From: an uncultured Clostridia bacterium
GTDB lineage: Bacteria > Bacillota > Clostridia > Christensenellales > UBA1242
Length of the DNA stretch: 64,000 bases
NCBI GenBank assembly: GCA_934756675.1
Contig: CAKVLG010000002.1
Location: 65,796-129,795 of the forward strand
Direction: 5' to 3'
Part shown: positions 53,293-61,750 of the stretch, piece by piece
Numbering within the stretch: position 1 is the first letter of the stretch
Layout: every line of letters starts with the position of its first letter
Notes under the pieces: generated by a model
Database searches by the model: none
Seen by the model: the letters and a program-made list of their open reading frames with translations, nothing else
What the model was told of the DNA's origin: nothing
Translations under genes and position numbers: made by a program

Positions 53293-54251
53293 TGAAAATA
53301 ATATTTCTTGGTTCGCCAGAGTTTGCGGTTATCTGCTTAAAAAAGGTTCTGCAAACAAAGCATAAAGTTTTAGCAGTTATCACGCAACCAGATAAACCTG
53401 GTAATCGTGGTAAAATTACACCACCACCACTAAAAGTTTTTGCAGAAAGTCAAGGCATTCCTGTTTACCAGTTTCCAAAAATTTCAAGAGATGGTATTGA
53501 AATTTTAAAAGAATTAAATCCAGATTTAATGGTTACGGCTGCTTATGGTCAAATTTTGAGCCAACAGATTATAGATATTCCACGCTATGGAATAATTAAT
53601 GTGCATGCGTCACTTCTGCCAAAGTATCGTGGTGCTAGTCCAATTCAAAGTGCAATTATTGCTGGTGAAAGTGAAACGGGAATAACTATTATGCAAACAG
53701 AAGCAGGGCTTGATACGGGCGATATTATTTCTGTTGAAAAAGTCAAAATTAACGGCGATGAAACTGCCGGAGAACTTGCGTTGAAATTGGCTTATATCGG
53801 TGGTGACTTGCTCTGCCGAACACTTGACGATATTGAATGTCAAGAAGTCGAAAGAGTTAAACAGATGTCCGAAAATGCGATAATCACAAGTAAACTTAAA
53901 CGTGAAGATGCATTGATTACTTGGCAAAAAACTGCTGAACAAATTAAAAATCTTGTTCTTGGTGCAAACCCGGATCCAATCGCATATGCCTCTCTAAATG
54001 ACGAACAAGTTAAGATATATCGTGCTAAAATAGCAGATAATGATATTGAGTCTACTAGTGAGCCAGTTGGCACGGTGCTCAAATGCAGCTCAAGCAAGCA
54101 TGGAGTGTTTGTTCAGTGTGGCTATGGTGTACTCGAACTATTAGATATTCAATTTCCAGGTGGTAGAATTGCACCAGCAAAAGCATTTTTTGGTGGACGC
54201 CGCATAAAGGTGGGCGACCGCTTCCAAGGTAGGATACCGACAGATGAGTAA
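53292..54251 (+). CDS. fmt: methionyl-tRNA formyltransferase
   Basis: A 319-residue enzyme that formylates initiator Met-tRNA from 10-formyl-tetrahydrofolate. The start KIIFLGSPEFAVICL, the catalytic segment NVHASLLPKYRGASPIQ and the TGITIMQTEAGLDTGDI stretch are typical. A C-terminal OB-like tRNA domain ends in GDRFQG. The ATG overlaps the def stop and the end overlaps rlmN by eight bases, so def-fmt-rlmN are co-translated. rsmB, usually next, is absent. Confidence 0.97.
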   Translation: MKIIFLGSPEFAVICLKKVLQTKHKVLAVITQPDKPGNRGKITPPPLKVFAESQGIPVYQFPKISRDGIEILKELNPDLMVTAAYGQILSQQIIDIPRYGIINVHASLLPKYRGASPIQSAIIAGESETGITIMQTEAGLDTGDIISVEKVKINGDETAGELALKLAYIGGDLLCRTLDDIECQEVERVKQMSENAIITSKLKREDALITWQKTAEQIKNLVLGANPDPIAYASLNDEQVKIYRAKIADNDIESTSEPVGTVLKCSSSKHGVFVQCGYGVLELLDIQFPGGRIAPAKAFFGGRRIKVGDRFQGRIPTDE

Positions 54252-55287
54252 TTTGATTAATATGCAAGATTTTACTAAACAAGAATTAGCTAGCCAGCTA
54301 GCTACTTTTTCGTTGCCTAAATATAGAATAGATCAAATATATTCATGGCTTGCAACATATACGCCAATTATGGAGATGACAAACTTGCCACTTGATGTTC
54401 GTGAAAAGTTGGCAGAAAAATTCACATCAACGCCAGTTGAAATTGTAAAAGTTTTTAAGTCGAAAAAAGATCCTACAAAAAAATTCTTATTCAAAATGAC
54501 TGATGGCGAAATTGTCGAAGGTGTGCTCATGAACTATAAGTATGGCAATACTCTTTGCATTTCTTCGCAAGTTGGTTGTCGAATGGGGTGTAAGTTTTGC
54601 GCCAGTGGGCTCGACGGGCTTATCCGCAACTTATCAGCAGGTGAAATTTTGAGCGAAGTGCTTGCTGTTAACAAGTTTGAGGGTGGCACGCTAGAAGATA
54701 GAAAAATCACAAATATTGTATTAATGGGTAGCGGCGAACCTCTAGATAACTATGATAATGTAGTAAAATTCATAAAGCTTGTCAGCTCGCCAGATGGAAT
54801 TAATATTTCTCAGCGTAACATTTCGCTTTCGACTTGCGGTCTGGCAAACAGAATAAAAGATTTGACAGACGAGGATTTAAACATTACACTAACAATATCA
54901 TTGCATGCTACAACAGACGAAAAACGTCAAGAAACTATGAAAGTAGCAAAGGCTTATAACTTGTCAGAACTCTTTGATGCAATTAGATATTACTTTAACA
55001 AAACAAAACGTCGTATTGTGTTTGAATACATTATGCTTCCAGATAACACATCAAAAGAAGACGCAAAAAGACTTAAGGAATTAACAAAAGGCTTGTCGTG
55101 CCACATAAACTTAATACCAGTTAACTCTACACCAAGCCACATGAAAACAATAACAAAACAAGAGCAAACCGCTTTTTGGACAGAACTTAAAAATGTTGGT
55201 TTGTCTGCAACCACAAGGCGTACACTTGGCGAAGATATCGAGGGTGCGTGTGGTCAGCTTAGAAGAAGATTCTTAAAGGGGAAATAA
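54244..55287 (+). CDS. rlmN: dual-specificity RNA methyltransferase RlmN
   Basis: A 347-residue radical SAM enzyme that makes C2-methyladenosine in 23S rRNA (A2503) and tRNA (A37). The cluster motif is CRMGCKFCAS, and the catalytic Cys lies in the C-terminal EDIEGACGQLRR. ATG 54244 overlaps fmt; ATG 54262 is an alternative start. In Bacillus prpC, prkC and rsgA follow; here rpe begins two bases after the stop. Confidence 0.95.
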   Translation: MSNLINMQDFTKQELASQLATFSLPKYRIDQIYSWLATYTPIMEMTNLPLDVREKLAEKFTSTPVEIVKVFKSKKDPTKKFLFKMTDGEIVEGVLMNYKYGNTLCISSQVGCRMGCKFCASGLDGLIRNLSAGEILSEVLAVNKFEGGTLEDRKITNIVLMGSGEPLDNYDNVVKFIKLVSSPDGINISQRNISLSTCGLANRIKDLTDEDLNITLTISLHATTDEKRQETMKVAKAYNLSELFDAIRYYFNKTKRRIVFEYIMLPDNTSKEDAKRLKELTKGLSCHINLIPVNSTPSHMKTITKQEQTAFWTELKNVGLSATTRRTLGEDIEGACGQLRRRFLKGK

Positions 55288-55289
55288 TT

Positions 55290-56006
55290 ATGGCAATGTT
55301 TAGAATTATACGTGTATCGCCATCTATCTTACCAATTGATTATAAAGATAAAGAAGTTGTAGCCGATACAATAAAAAAACTTGAAAAGGCAGGTGCAAGC
55401 TGCATTCACTTTGATGTTATGGACGGTAAATTTGTCGAGAAAAAGACATTTGATTATAAGCTTGTAGATTATGCCAGAAATTTAACAAGATTACTCATTG
55501 ATGTGCATCTTATGGTTTCAAGTCCCGAAAAAATTATCGATAAGTATTTACATGCTGGTGCAGATATATTATCGGTGCATTACGAAGCTTTTAAAGATTA
55601 TAGTGTGCTCGAAGAAACTCTAGCAAAAATCAAAGCAAGGAATGTTTTAGCTGGTGTGGCAATCAATCCAGAAACCCCTGCATATAAAATCCGCGACTTA
55701 TTAAAAGCTGGACTAGTGGACGTAGTCAATGTTATGGGTGTTGAGCCTGGTGACTATGGAAGAGAATTTATTCCTGGATCTGCCGAAAAGGTTGCGGAAG
55801 TGCGAGAAATGGATAAAAGCGTTTATATTGAAATTGATGGCGGTGTAAATGTCCGCAATGCAAAGATACTTCGCAAGCTCGGTGCAAATATTTTAGTTAG
55901 TGGTAGCACAATATTTAATTCGAAAAACTGGAAGTTAACAATAAAGCAATTAAAAGGCAACGACTTTGGTACACAAATAAAAAATTTCTTTTCTAAAAAT
56001 AAATAG
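55290..56006 (+). CDS. rpe: ribulose-phosphate 3-epimerase-like protein
   Basis: A 238-residue TIM-barrel protein at the usual rpe position. SPSILPIDYKD, HFDVMDGKFVE, DVHLMVSSPE and IEIDGGVNVRNAK give the catalytic Asp and His residues. The phosphate-binding loop reads MGVEPGDYGREF where MTVNPGFGGQ is usual, and the protein is about 15-20 residues longer than typical. It interconverts ribulose-5-phosphate and xylulose-5-phosphate, or possibly a related sugar phosphate. AAAGGGG precedes the ATG. Confidence 0.85.
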   Translation: MAMFRIIRVSPSILPIDYKDKEVVADTIKKLEKAGASCIHFDVMDGKFVEKKTFDYKLVDYARNLTRLLIDVHLMVSSPEKIIDKYLHAGADILSVHYEAFKDYSVLEETLAKIKARNVLAGVAINPETPAYKIRDLLKAGLVDVVNVMGVEPGDYGREFIPGSAEKVAEVREMDKSVYIEIDGGVNVRNAKILRKLGANILVSGSTIFNSKNWKLTIKQLKGNDFGTQIKNFFSKNK

Positions 56007-56052
56007 CAAAGACAATCGCTCGAACATAATATAAGGTAAGGGGAGAGTGATT

Positions 56053-56142
56053 ATGACAATAGTTTGCATAAAGGCTCCAAAATGCCTATCGGGTTTGCTG
56101 CGATTGTTTGCAAAGAGCGGCAAAACAAAAGAACGCGAATAA
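56053..56142 (+). CDS. spoVM: stage V sporulation protein SpoVM
   Basis: A 29-residue peptide starting at ATG 56053 with GGGGAGAG upstream. It aligns without gaps to Bacillus SpoVM, sharing Ile6, Lys7, Pro9, Lys10, Leu12, Gly14 and Arg17. SpoVM is an amphipathic helix that senses the curvature of the forespore membrane and anchors the coat protein SpoIVA. The position between rpe and rpmB is the conserved one. Its last codons (KERE) form the left arm of the terminator that follows. The tail is three residues longer than in Bacillus. Confidence 0.9.
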   Translation: MTIVCIKAPKCLSGLLRLFAKSGKTKERE

Positions 56143-56157
56143 ACCGCGTTCTTTTTT
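56126..56157 (+). terminator. terminator overlapping the end of spoVM
   Basis: AAAAGAACGCG pairs with CGCGTTCTTTT around AATAAAC and is followed by TT. The left arm lies within the spoVM reading frame. Confidence 0.88.
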
Positions 56158-56178
56158 ATGTTTTTTAGTAAAATAAAA

Positions 56179-56196
56179 AACGCCATAACGGCGTTA
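56179..56196 (-). terminator. terminator of rpmB
   Basis: On the minus strand AACGCC pairs with GGCGTT around a five-base loop and is followed by TTTT, nine bases after the rpmB stop. Confidence 0.8.
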
Positions 56197-56204
56197 ATTA
56201 TCTA

Positions 56205-56390
56205 TTACTTGTCTTTTTTAGAACCCTTCATACACTTTGTGCACATATACTTGTGAGATACTTTTCCGTCTTCTTCAACGGCTACTTTGTGCAAATTTGG
56301 TGCGTAAGAAGTTTTAGTTTTAATATTAGAATGACTAACAAGGTTGCCTGTCATTTTACCTTTGCCACAAACACTGCAAACTCTGCTCAT
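56205..56390 (-). CDS. rpmB: ribosomal protein bL28
   Basis: A 61-residue large-subunit protein. The start SRVCSVCGKGKMTGN and later CTKCMKG give two CXXC pairs, so this is the zinc-binding (C+) form. GGAGGA precedes the ATG on the minus strand. It is divergent from asp23, the same arrangement as in Bacillus (spoVM-rpmB-yloU). Confidence 0.97.
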   Translation of the reverse strand: MSRVCSVCGKGKMTGNLVSHSNIKTKTSYAPNLHKVAVEEDGKVSHKYMCTKCMKGSKKDK

Positions 56391-56506
56391 AACTGTTCCT
56401 CCTAAATTGATACGTCAAAATGATAACACGAACTCGAAAATTTTGCAACAAATATTTGAAAAAAGTTAAAATACTTTTAAAAATTCTTTTAGATAGTCAA
56501 AAAACC

Positions 56507-56535
56507 TTGCAAAATGTTAACAATTATTGTATTAT
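56507..56535 (+). promoter_or_regulatory. promoter of asp23-fakA
   Basis: TTGCAA (56507-56512) and TATTAT (56530-56535) with a 17-base spacer, 44 bases before the asp23 ATG. Confidence 0.7.
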
Positions 56536-56578
56536 TATATCGGTTGAAAATCCGACAACTAAATAAAAAGGAGATATT

Positions 56579-56929
56579 ATGGCTGTAAACACCATTAATT
56601 CATATGGTAAAATTTCAGTAACTGACGAGTCTATTGCTGGGGTAGTTAGCCACGCCGCACTCGAGTGTTATGGCGTTGTTGACCTTGTTGCAAGGAAACT
56701 TGGCGATTCGCTTGCAGATATTTTTAGAAAAAATAGAAAAACACGTGGCATCAAAATTCTCACCATTGGCGATAGAATACACATTGACCTAGACATAATT
56801 TTGAAGTACGGCGTTAGCATCAATGCGGTTGCTGAATCAGTTAGAAGATCTGTTAAATATAATGTCGAACAATTCACAGGCATGATTGTAGATTCTGTGA
56901 ATATAAATGTAGTAGGAGTAAGAGTATAA
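56579..56929 (+). CDS. Asp23/Gls24 family envelope stress protein (YloU-like)
   Basis: A 116-residue protein with the family pattern YGKISVTDESIAGVVSHAALECYGV at the start (given in part), GDRIHIDLDIILKYGV in the middle and VEQFTGMIVDSVNINVVGVRV at the end. Such proteins associate with the membrane and are linked to cell-wall homeostasis. AAAGGAGA precedes the ATG. It is 48 bases before fakA, and a weak hairpin (CTAACA/TGTTAG, 56935-56949, then TTTTT) lies between them and may attenuate. Confidence 0.92.
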   Translation: MAVNTINSYGKISVTDESIAGVVSHAALECYGVVDLVARKLGDSLADIFRKNRKTRGIKILTIGDRIHIDLDIILKYGVSINAVAESVRRSVKYNVEQFTGMIVDSVNINVVGVRV

Positions 56930-56977
56930 ATCGTCTAACAAGCTGTTAGGCTTTTTATCGTAGCAAAGGAAAGAGAT

Positions 56978-58615
56978 ATGAGTAAAAGTATAACTGGCGC
57001 ATTGTTCCGCAAAATGGTAATTTCAGGCGCCAACTATTTGGAAGAGAATAGTGAATATGTAAACCAATTAAACGTGTTCCCAGTGCCAGACGGCGATACA
57101 GGAACAAATATGTCACTTACAATGAAAAGTGTTGTTCGTGAACTTAATATGTGTACAAATAACAATATGGATGCTATTTGTGACGCAATTAGCAAAGGTG
57201 CGCTTAAAGGTGCACGTGGTAACTCTGGTGTTATCCTTTCACAAATTCTAAAAGGTTTCACATCAGTTTTAGTTTCAGAAACAAAAATAACTTCAAAACT
57301 TTTTGCAAAGGCACTTAAAGAAGGTGCAGATGTTGCATATCAAGCTGTAACCAAACCAAAAGAAGGTACAGTTCTAACTGTTATTAGAGTTATGAGTGAA
57401 GAGTCTGTTAAGATAGCTAAAAAGAAAGAGGATTTAGCTGAGTTCTTAAAAGACACTTTGGAAGTTGGTGAAGAAACTTTAAAAATGACACCAGAAATGC
57501 TTCCAGTACTTAAAAAAGCTGGCGTTGTTGATGCTGGTGGTCGTGGTTTACTTGTATTATTAAACGGCTTTTTAAAAGTATTATGTGGCGACGAAAGTAG
57601 TGTTCAACTCGATTTAAGTTCTGACCAATTAACTGTTAATAATCTAACAGAAACAATTGTTGACTATAATGATTTGGCAGATATTGAATTCGCTTATTGT
57701 ACAGAATTTTTTGTTATCAACATTAACAAAAAGACAACTGAAGCCGATATCGACAAGTTAAGAGAACACTTAATGGCGATTGGTGATAGTGTTATTTGTA
57801 TCGGCGACCTTAACCTTATAAAGGTTCACGTTCATACAAACGAACCAAACGTTGCTTTGGGGTATGCTCTTAAACTTGGTGAACTTAACGGCGTTAAAAT
57901 TGAAAACATGCTCGAACAAAACCGTGCACTTAAAATAAAACAGGAACCAGAAGAATTGAAACAAATTGGTGTTGTAACCGTTTGTGCTGGTGAAGGTTTA
58001 GCTAACATCTTCCGTGATCTTGGTGTTGATTATGTTATTGAAGGTGGTCAAACAATGAACCCAAGTGCCGAAGATATTGCAAAAGTAGTAGATAAAGTTC
58101 CAGCAGAAAATGTATTCGTTCTTCCAAACAACAAAAATATTATATTGGCAGCTGAACTTGCTAACGATTTGTCTAGAAGAAACATCCATGTTATTCCAAC
58201 AACATCTGTTCCACAAGGTATTACCGCTGCAATCAACATTGCGTCTGAAGCAAGTGTAGAAGATAATAAAAACATGGTTAAAGATGCGATTAAAGATGTT
58301 GTTAGTGGTTCTGTTACATATGCAGTTCGTGCAACGAGCATTGATGGCTTCAAACTTAAAGAAGGCGATATTATCGGTCTTGGTGAAAAGAACATTATTG
58401 CTAAAGGTGAAGACGTAAACAAAACAACACTCACAACTATCGAAAAACTCATGAAAGATAATGCTGCAACATTGACATTGTTCTATGGTAACGATGTTAG
58501 CCAAGAAACAGCAGACAAATTGGTTGAAACTCTTAGTGAAAAATATCCAAATATAGAAGTTGAGTGCCACAGTGGTGGGCAACCTTTATACTATTATTTG
58601 ATTTCTATCGAATAA
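56978..58615 (+). CDS. fakA: fatty acid kinase subunit FakA-like (DAK2 domain, YloV)
   Basis: A 545-residue kinase. The N-terminal DhaL-type nucleotide domain has PVPDGDTGTNMSLTM near residues 32-46 and GARGNSGVILSQ near 80-91. The middle and C-terminal domains bind the partner FakB, which carries the fatty acid. It makes acyl-phosphate from exogenous fatty acids for phospholipid synthesis. GGAAAGAG precedes the ATG. In Bacillus sdaAB, sdaAA and then recG follow; here a repeat-rich gap leads directly to recG. Confidence 0.93.
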   Translation: MSKSITGALFRKMVISGANYLEENSEYVNQLNVFPVPDGDTGTNMSLTMKSVVRELNMCTNNNMDAICDAISKGALKGARGNSGVILSQILKGFTSVLVSETKITSKLFAKALKEGADVAYQAVTKPKEGTVLTVIRVMSEESVKIAKKKEDLAEFLKDTLEVGEETLKMTPEMLPVLKKAGVVDAGGRGLLVLLNGFLKVLCGDESSVQLDLSSDQLTVNNLTETIVDYNDLADIEFAYCTEFFVININKKTTEADIDKLREHLMAIGDSVICIGDLNLIKVHVHTNEPNVALGYALKLGELNGVKIENMLEQNRALKIKQEPEELKQIGVVTVCAGEGLANIFRDLGVDYVIEGGQTMNPSAEDIAKVVDKVPAENVFVLPNNKNIILAAELANDLSRRNIHVIPTTSVPQGITAAINIASEASVEDNKNMVKDAIKDVVSGSVTYAVRATSIDGFKLKEGDIIGLGEKNIIAKGEDVNKTTLTTIEKLMKDNAATLTLFYGNDVSQETADKLVETLSEKYPNIEVECHSGGQPLYYYLISIE

Positions 58616-58616
58616 T

Positions 58617-58743
58617 TTTCTCGGCAAAATTTTGCATTCTAGTTCAGAAATTAAAAAAATCTCAGACAGTTATGTACGATTAAGTACACGCCTGCCTGAG
58701 ATTTTTTTATTTCTTTCTATAATATCAAAATTTTGCCGAGAAA
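58617..58743. repeat. 127-bp element of nested inverted repeats
   Basis: Outer 18-base arms TTTCTCGGCAAAATTTTG and its exact complement lie at 58617-58634 and 58726-58743. Inside are 17-base arms (58653-58669 and 58692-58708, one mismatch, based on CTCAGGCAG with A/T-runs) and then TGTAC/GTACA around six bases. The whole can fold into one long hairpin, and the inner part is terminator-like on both strands. It looks like a miniature inverted-repeat element. Confidence 0.75.
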
Positions 58744-58756
58744 TAAATAACTTCGC

Positions 58757-58836
58757 AGCGGCTGGTGTTAAGTCGCTTTTTTTATTTTCAGTGCTTGACA
58801 TCTTGAGCGGATTTGTAGTAGTAGTTCTGAAAATAA
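58757..58836. repeat. hairpin with T-tract and a further inverted repeat
   Basis: AGCGGC pairs with GTCGCT (one G-U pair) and is followed by TTTTTTATTTT. The next sequence has TATTTTCAG and its complement CTGAAAATA about 36 bases apart (58783-58791 and 58828-58836). No coding frame with a ribosome site is present. Confidence 0.5.
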
Positions 58837-58869
58837 AGCAGCAATCTTATTTGTAATGTGAAATGCATG

Positions 58870-59016
58870 AAGTAGATTTTTCGGCGCGGCTTGGTGCCTT
58901 GCTCAAAATGACCAGGTGGGTGGTTTGGTGTAGTATCAAAAAATAGATGTAGTGGTTTTTAAGTTTTCAGTCCATGTCATTCAGAGAAACACGCGAGTGT
59001 TTCGAAGAATCTACTT
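58870..59016. repeat. 147-bp element with 14-base terminal inverted repeats
   Basis: AAGTAGATTTTTCG (58870-58883) and CGAAGAATCTACTT (59003-59016) are inverted copies with one mismatch. The interior is more G+C-rich than its surroundings and contains the hairpin GAAACAC-GCGA-GTGTTTC (58985-59002). With the two preceding entries it fills the 541-base gap between fakA and recG, which holds no gene. Confidence 0.65.
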
Positions 59017-59122
59017 TGTACTCATAATTCTGTAAATAAAAAGCAGACTATTGTGTAAACAAACAAAGCGGTAAAAAATTAGCACAATATAAAAATAAGC
59101 GGAATTCAATTTAAAATTGGTT

Positions 59123-59150
59123 TTGTTGTAGGGTGTATGTGTGGTATAAT
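59123..59150 (+). promoter_or_regulatory. recG promoter giving a leaderless message
   Basis: TTGTTG (59123-59128) and TATAAT (59145-59150) with a 16-base spacer. The -10 box ends six bases before the recG ATG, so transcription should start at or next to the start codon. No ribosome site is present. Confidence 0.65.
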
Positions 59151-59156
59151 TAAGTC

Positions 59157-61121
59157 ATGTTGGTTGAAGAATTAAATGGCGTTGGAAGTAAGCGTGCAGC
59201 TGTTTTAAACGAAAACGGCATTTTTACTATTGACGATATTCTCAACTATTTTCCTAAAAAGTATATTGACTTGTCGAATGCTGAAACGTTTAAAATGGAC
59301 GGCAAAAACCGACTGATAAAAGTAACTACAATAGAAGATGCTAAAGTTGTTCGTTTGCGTGGTGGACTTAATTATACCAGCATTAAAGTTATTGATGAAG
59401 ATAATTACAAATTCACTTGTGTTTGGTTCAACCAACCATATATGAAAGCTAATTTAAAAGTAAATACCGATTACTTCTTTTATGGCAAAAATTCTCCAAA
59501 GAAAAAGAATTATTTTGTTGTTCAAATGACAATAAAAGACACAAATGCAAGCATGTTGTCTATCTACAAAACAATGGAAGGTATTGGTCAACAAACCATT
59601 AAAAACTTGATTGACCAATCATTTAAGGTGTCAGATTTTTGGTCTGCCTTTGACAAAAATTTACCATTGTCATTGGCATATAAGTACTTACATAACCCAC
59701 AAAATTCAAGCGAGTTAATTGATGCAAAAGCTCGTGTTAATTTCGAAGATGCAGCTTATATTTGTGCTGCAACTAAATTTAATAAAAACATTAATAAAGT
59801 GCAAAAAACGCAAAATTATACAAATTTAAGTGAAATATTGTGTTATTTTTGCAATATTTTGCCATTTTCTTTATCTGAAAGTCAATTAAAAGTGATAAAA
59901 GAATTAAATAATGATTTTGAAAAAATCTATCCTATAAACAGAATAATTGATGGCGATGTTGGGTCTGGTAAAACTGTTATAGCTTTTTATGCAATGCTGG
60001 TTGCAAGCAAAAATAGTTATCAATCAGTCATGCTTGCACCAACTGAATTACTTGCCAAGCAACATTACTTAAATGCAATAAAACTTTTTGGAAAAGACAA
60101 TTGCATGTTTCTTTCGTCACAAACAAAATCAAAAGAGTTAAGCCGCATTCAAGAAAATGGCTCACTTATGATATTTGGTACACAATCTGTTTTTTCAGGT
60201 AAGGTCAAATATAAAAATTTATCTATGATTATTGTTGATGAACAACATAGGTTTGGCGTTGGTGATAGGGCTAAAATTTGTGATAAGGGTATTACACCCG
60301 ATGTTATTAGTATGAGTGCAACGCCAATTCCAAGGACGTTGTCTTTGGTATTCCGTGGTGACCTTGATGTGAGCGAGCTAAAATCTAGGCCGTTTGCTGT
60401 AAACATTCAAACAAACATTGTTAACAGTAAGCGAGAAGAAGATATGTATTGTTTTGTTGCAAAAAAAGTGAGTGAGGGAAGTAAGGTTTTTGTTGTTTGT
60501 AGCAAAATTGGTGACGATGAAGATGAAGACGAATTGTCTTATTCGGCAACAAATGTTTACCAAAAATTAAAATCAAAATTCAATTTCAACATTGGAATAT
60601 TAAATGGGAAAGTTAAGCAGCAAGAACGGGACAAAGTTCTGTCTGATTTCGACGCTGGTAATATTAAGCTTATAGTTGCGACAACTATTGTTGAAGTTGG
60701 AATTGATATTCCAGACAGTGACATAATGATTATTATGACTCCAGAAAGCTTTGGACTTGCCACATTGCATCAGCTTCGTGGACGCGTAGGACGAAAAGGG
60801 CAACAAGCTTATTGTTTTTGTTTGGTTCATGCTGCAAGCAAACAGACGCTTGATAGATTGAATTTTTTTAAATCTCATAATAATGGTTATGAACTTGCAG
60901 AATACGACTATAACATGCGTGGTGCCGGTGAAACTTTTGGTACAAAACAACATGGAAAAACTTCTAGTGATATAATAACAAATATCGGACTAGATACATT
61001 TAAAAAAGCTAAAATAGCAGTTGACACGCTTTGTGAAAAAGATTATGAAACTTACTCAAAGGTCGCAAGTTTAGCTGTAAAAAAGTTTAATAATGTATTT
61101 GAAAAAATTATTTTAAATTAA
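59157..61121 (+). CDS. recG: ATP-dependent DNA helicase RecG
   Basis: A 654-residue branch-migrating helicase that remodels stalled forks and Holliday junctions. The N-terminal wedge domain (about residues 1-230) binds branched DNA. Walker A is GDVGSGKTVIAFYAM, followed by DEQHRFGV, SATPIPRTL and HQLRGRVGRKGQ. It is slightly shorter than the usual 680 residues, mainly in the N-terminal part. The start codon lies at the predicted transcription start, with no ribosome site. A shared terminator follows. Confidence 0.96.
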   Translation: MLVEELNGVGSKRAAVLNENGIFTIDDILNYFPKKYIDLSNAETFKMDGKNRLIKVTTIEDAKVVRLRGGLNYTSIKVIDEDNYKFTCVWFNQPYMKANLKVNTDYFFYGKNSPKKKNYFVVQMTIKDTNASMLSIYKTMEGIGQQTIKNLIDQSFKVSDFWSAFDKNLPLSLAYKYLHNPQNSSELIDAKARVNFEDAAYICAATKFNKNINKVQKTQNYTNLSEILCYFCNILPFSLSESQLKVIKELNNDFEKIYPINRIIDGDVGSGKTVIAFYAMLVASKNSYQSVMLAPTELLAKQHYLNAIKLFGKDNCMFLSSQTKSKELSRIQENGSLMIFGTQSVFSGKVKYKNLSMIIVDEQHRFGVGDRAKICDKGITPDVISMSATPIPRTLSLVFRGDLDVSELKSRPFAVNIQTNIVNSKREEDMYCFVAKKVSEGSKVFVVCSKIGDDEDEDELSYSATNVYQKLKSKFNFNIGILNGKVKQQERDKVLSDFDAGNIKLIVATTIVEVGIDIPDSDIMIIMTPESFGLATLHQLRGRVGRKGQQAYCFCLVHAASKQTLDRLNFFKSHNNGYELAEYDYNMRGAGETFGTKQHGKTSSDIITNIGLDTFKKAKIAVDTLCEKDYETYSKVASLAVKKFNNVFEKIILN

Positions 61122-61149
61122 AAGACCACCCAAAATTGATGGTCTTTAT
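61120..61149. terminator. bidirectional terminator between recG and the convergent gene
   Basis: AAAGACCA pairs with TGGTCTTT around an 11-base loop, with A- and T-rich flanks, starting at the recG stop. Confidence 0.8.
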
Positions 61150-61159
61150 TTTTCTTATT

Positions 61160-61750
61160 TTATTCTGGTGTTATTTCATCATTATTTAGTTTTGTTTTAG
61201 CTTCTAGATAATCTTGTCTGGCGTTTACGCGCATTTTAAAGTCAAAATAAATAGGGTCAGTTTTTGGGTCAAACTTGTCTGTTTCGTCGAACAAAACGCT
61301 TGAGTCACCAGTGTTAATCATATAATTATTAAGAGCATCGGTATAAAGTTCTGCCATAACGTCTATTTGATTTGCATCGTGGTATTGTGTGCCTGCAATG
61401 AGGTATGCAAGATCAAAAAGCTCATTTTTTTGGTTGTGAGAAGCGTTTCTACCAATGCAACAAAGTTCTTTTATGTAAATATCTTTTACTTTTGACGATT
61501 TTTTCATGAGTAACAATGATTCACAAGTGTGCGAAACAAAAACAATACCGTTGCCATTCGAAATATAGACATTTTTGATGTGGTCTTCAACAGGGTAATA
61601 GTCTGGCAAAAGTGAAATTTCAAGCTTTCCGTTGACATTTTCTAATCTGAAAAGTCCACAAGTTTGTGAATTATCGTTCATACGCATAGGTGAAGAGCCA
61701 TAAATATAGACAACATCTCTATCTTTTAAGTTAATAGTTTCAACTTTCAT
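61160..61750 (-). CDS. hypothetical cytoplasmic protein
   Basis: A 196-residue protein. I chose ATG 61750 because GGAG lies seven bases upstream; an in-frame ATG at 61807 has no such site. The first half is beta-rich (VVYIYGSSPMRMNDNSQTCG, then LFRLENVNGKLEISLLPDYY), and the second half is helical, with FDLAYLIAGTQYHDANQIDV. The alternation suggests a small two-domain protein. No signal peptide, membrane helix or known motif is seen. It is a single-gene unit. Confidence 0.75.
   Translation of the reverse strand: MKVETINLKDRDVVYIYGSSPMRMNDNSQTCGLFRLENVNGKLEISLLPDYYPVEDHIKNVYISNGNGIVFVSHTCESLLLMKKSSKVKDIYIKELCCIGRNASHNQKNELFDLAYLIAGTQYHDANQIDVMAELYTDALNNYMINTGDSSVLFDETDKFDPKTDPIYFDFKMRVNARQDYLEAKTKLNNDEITPE

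Noticed and set aside
57998..58582. A 194-codon minus-strand frame inside fakA
   Set aside because: It is antisense to a clearly conserved gene, Cys/Phe-rich as expected of reverse-frame translation, and has no ribosome site.
58632..58856. A 74-codon open frame between fakA and recG
   Set aside because: It runs through the nested inverted repeats, has no ribosome site, and its predicted peptide mirrors the repeat arms.
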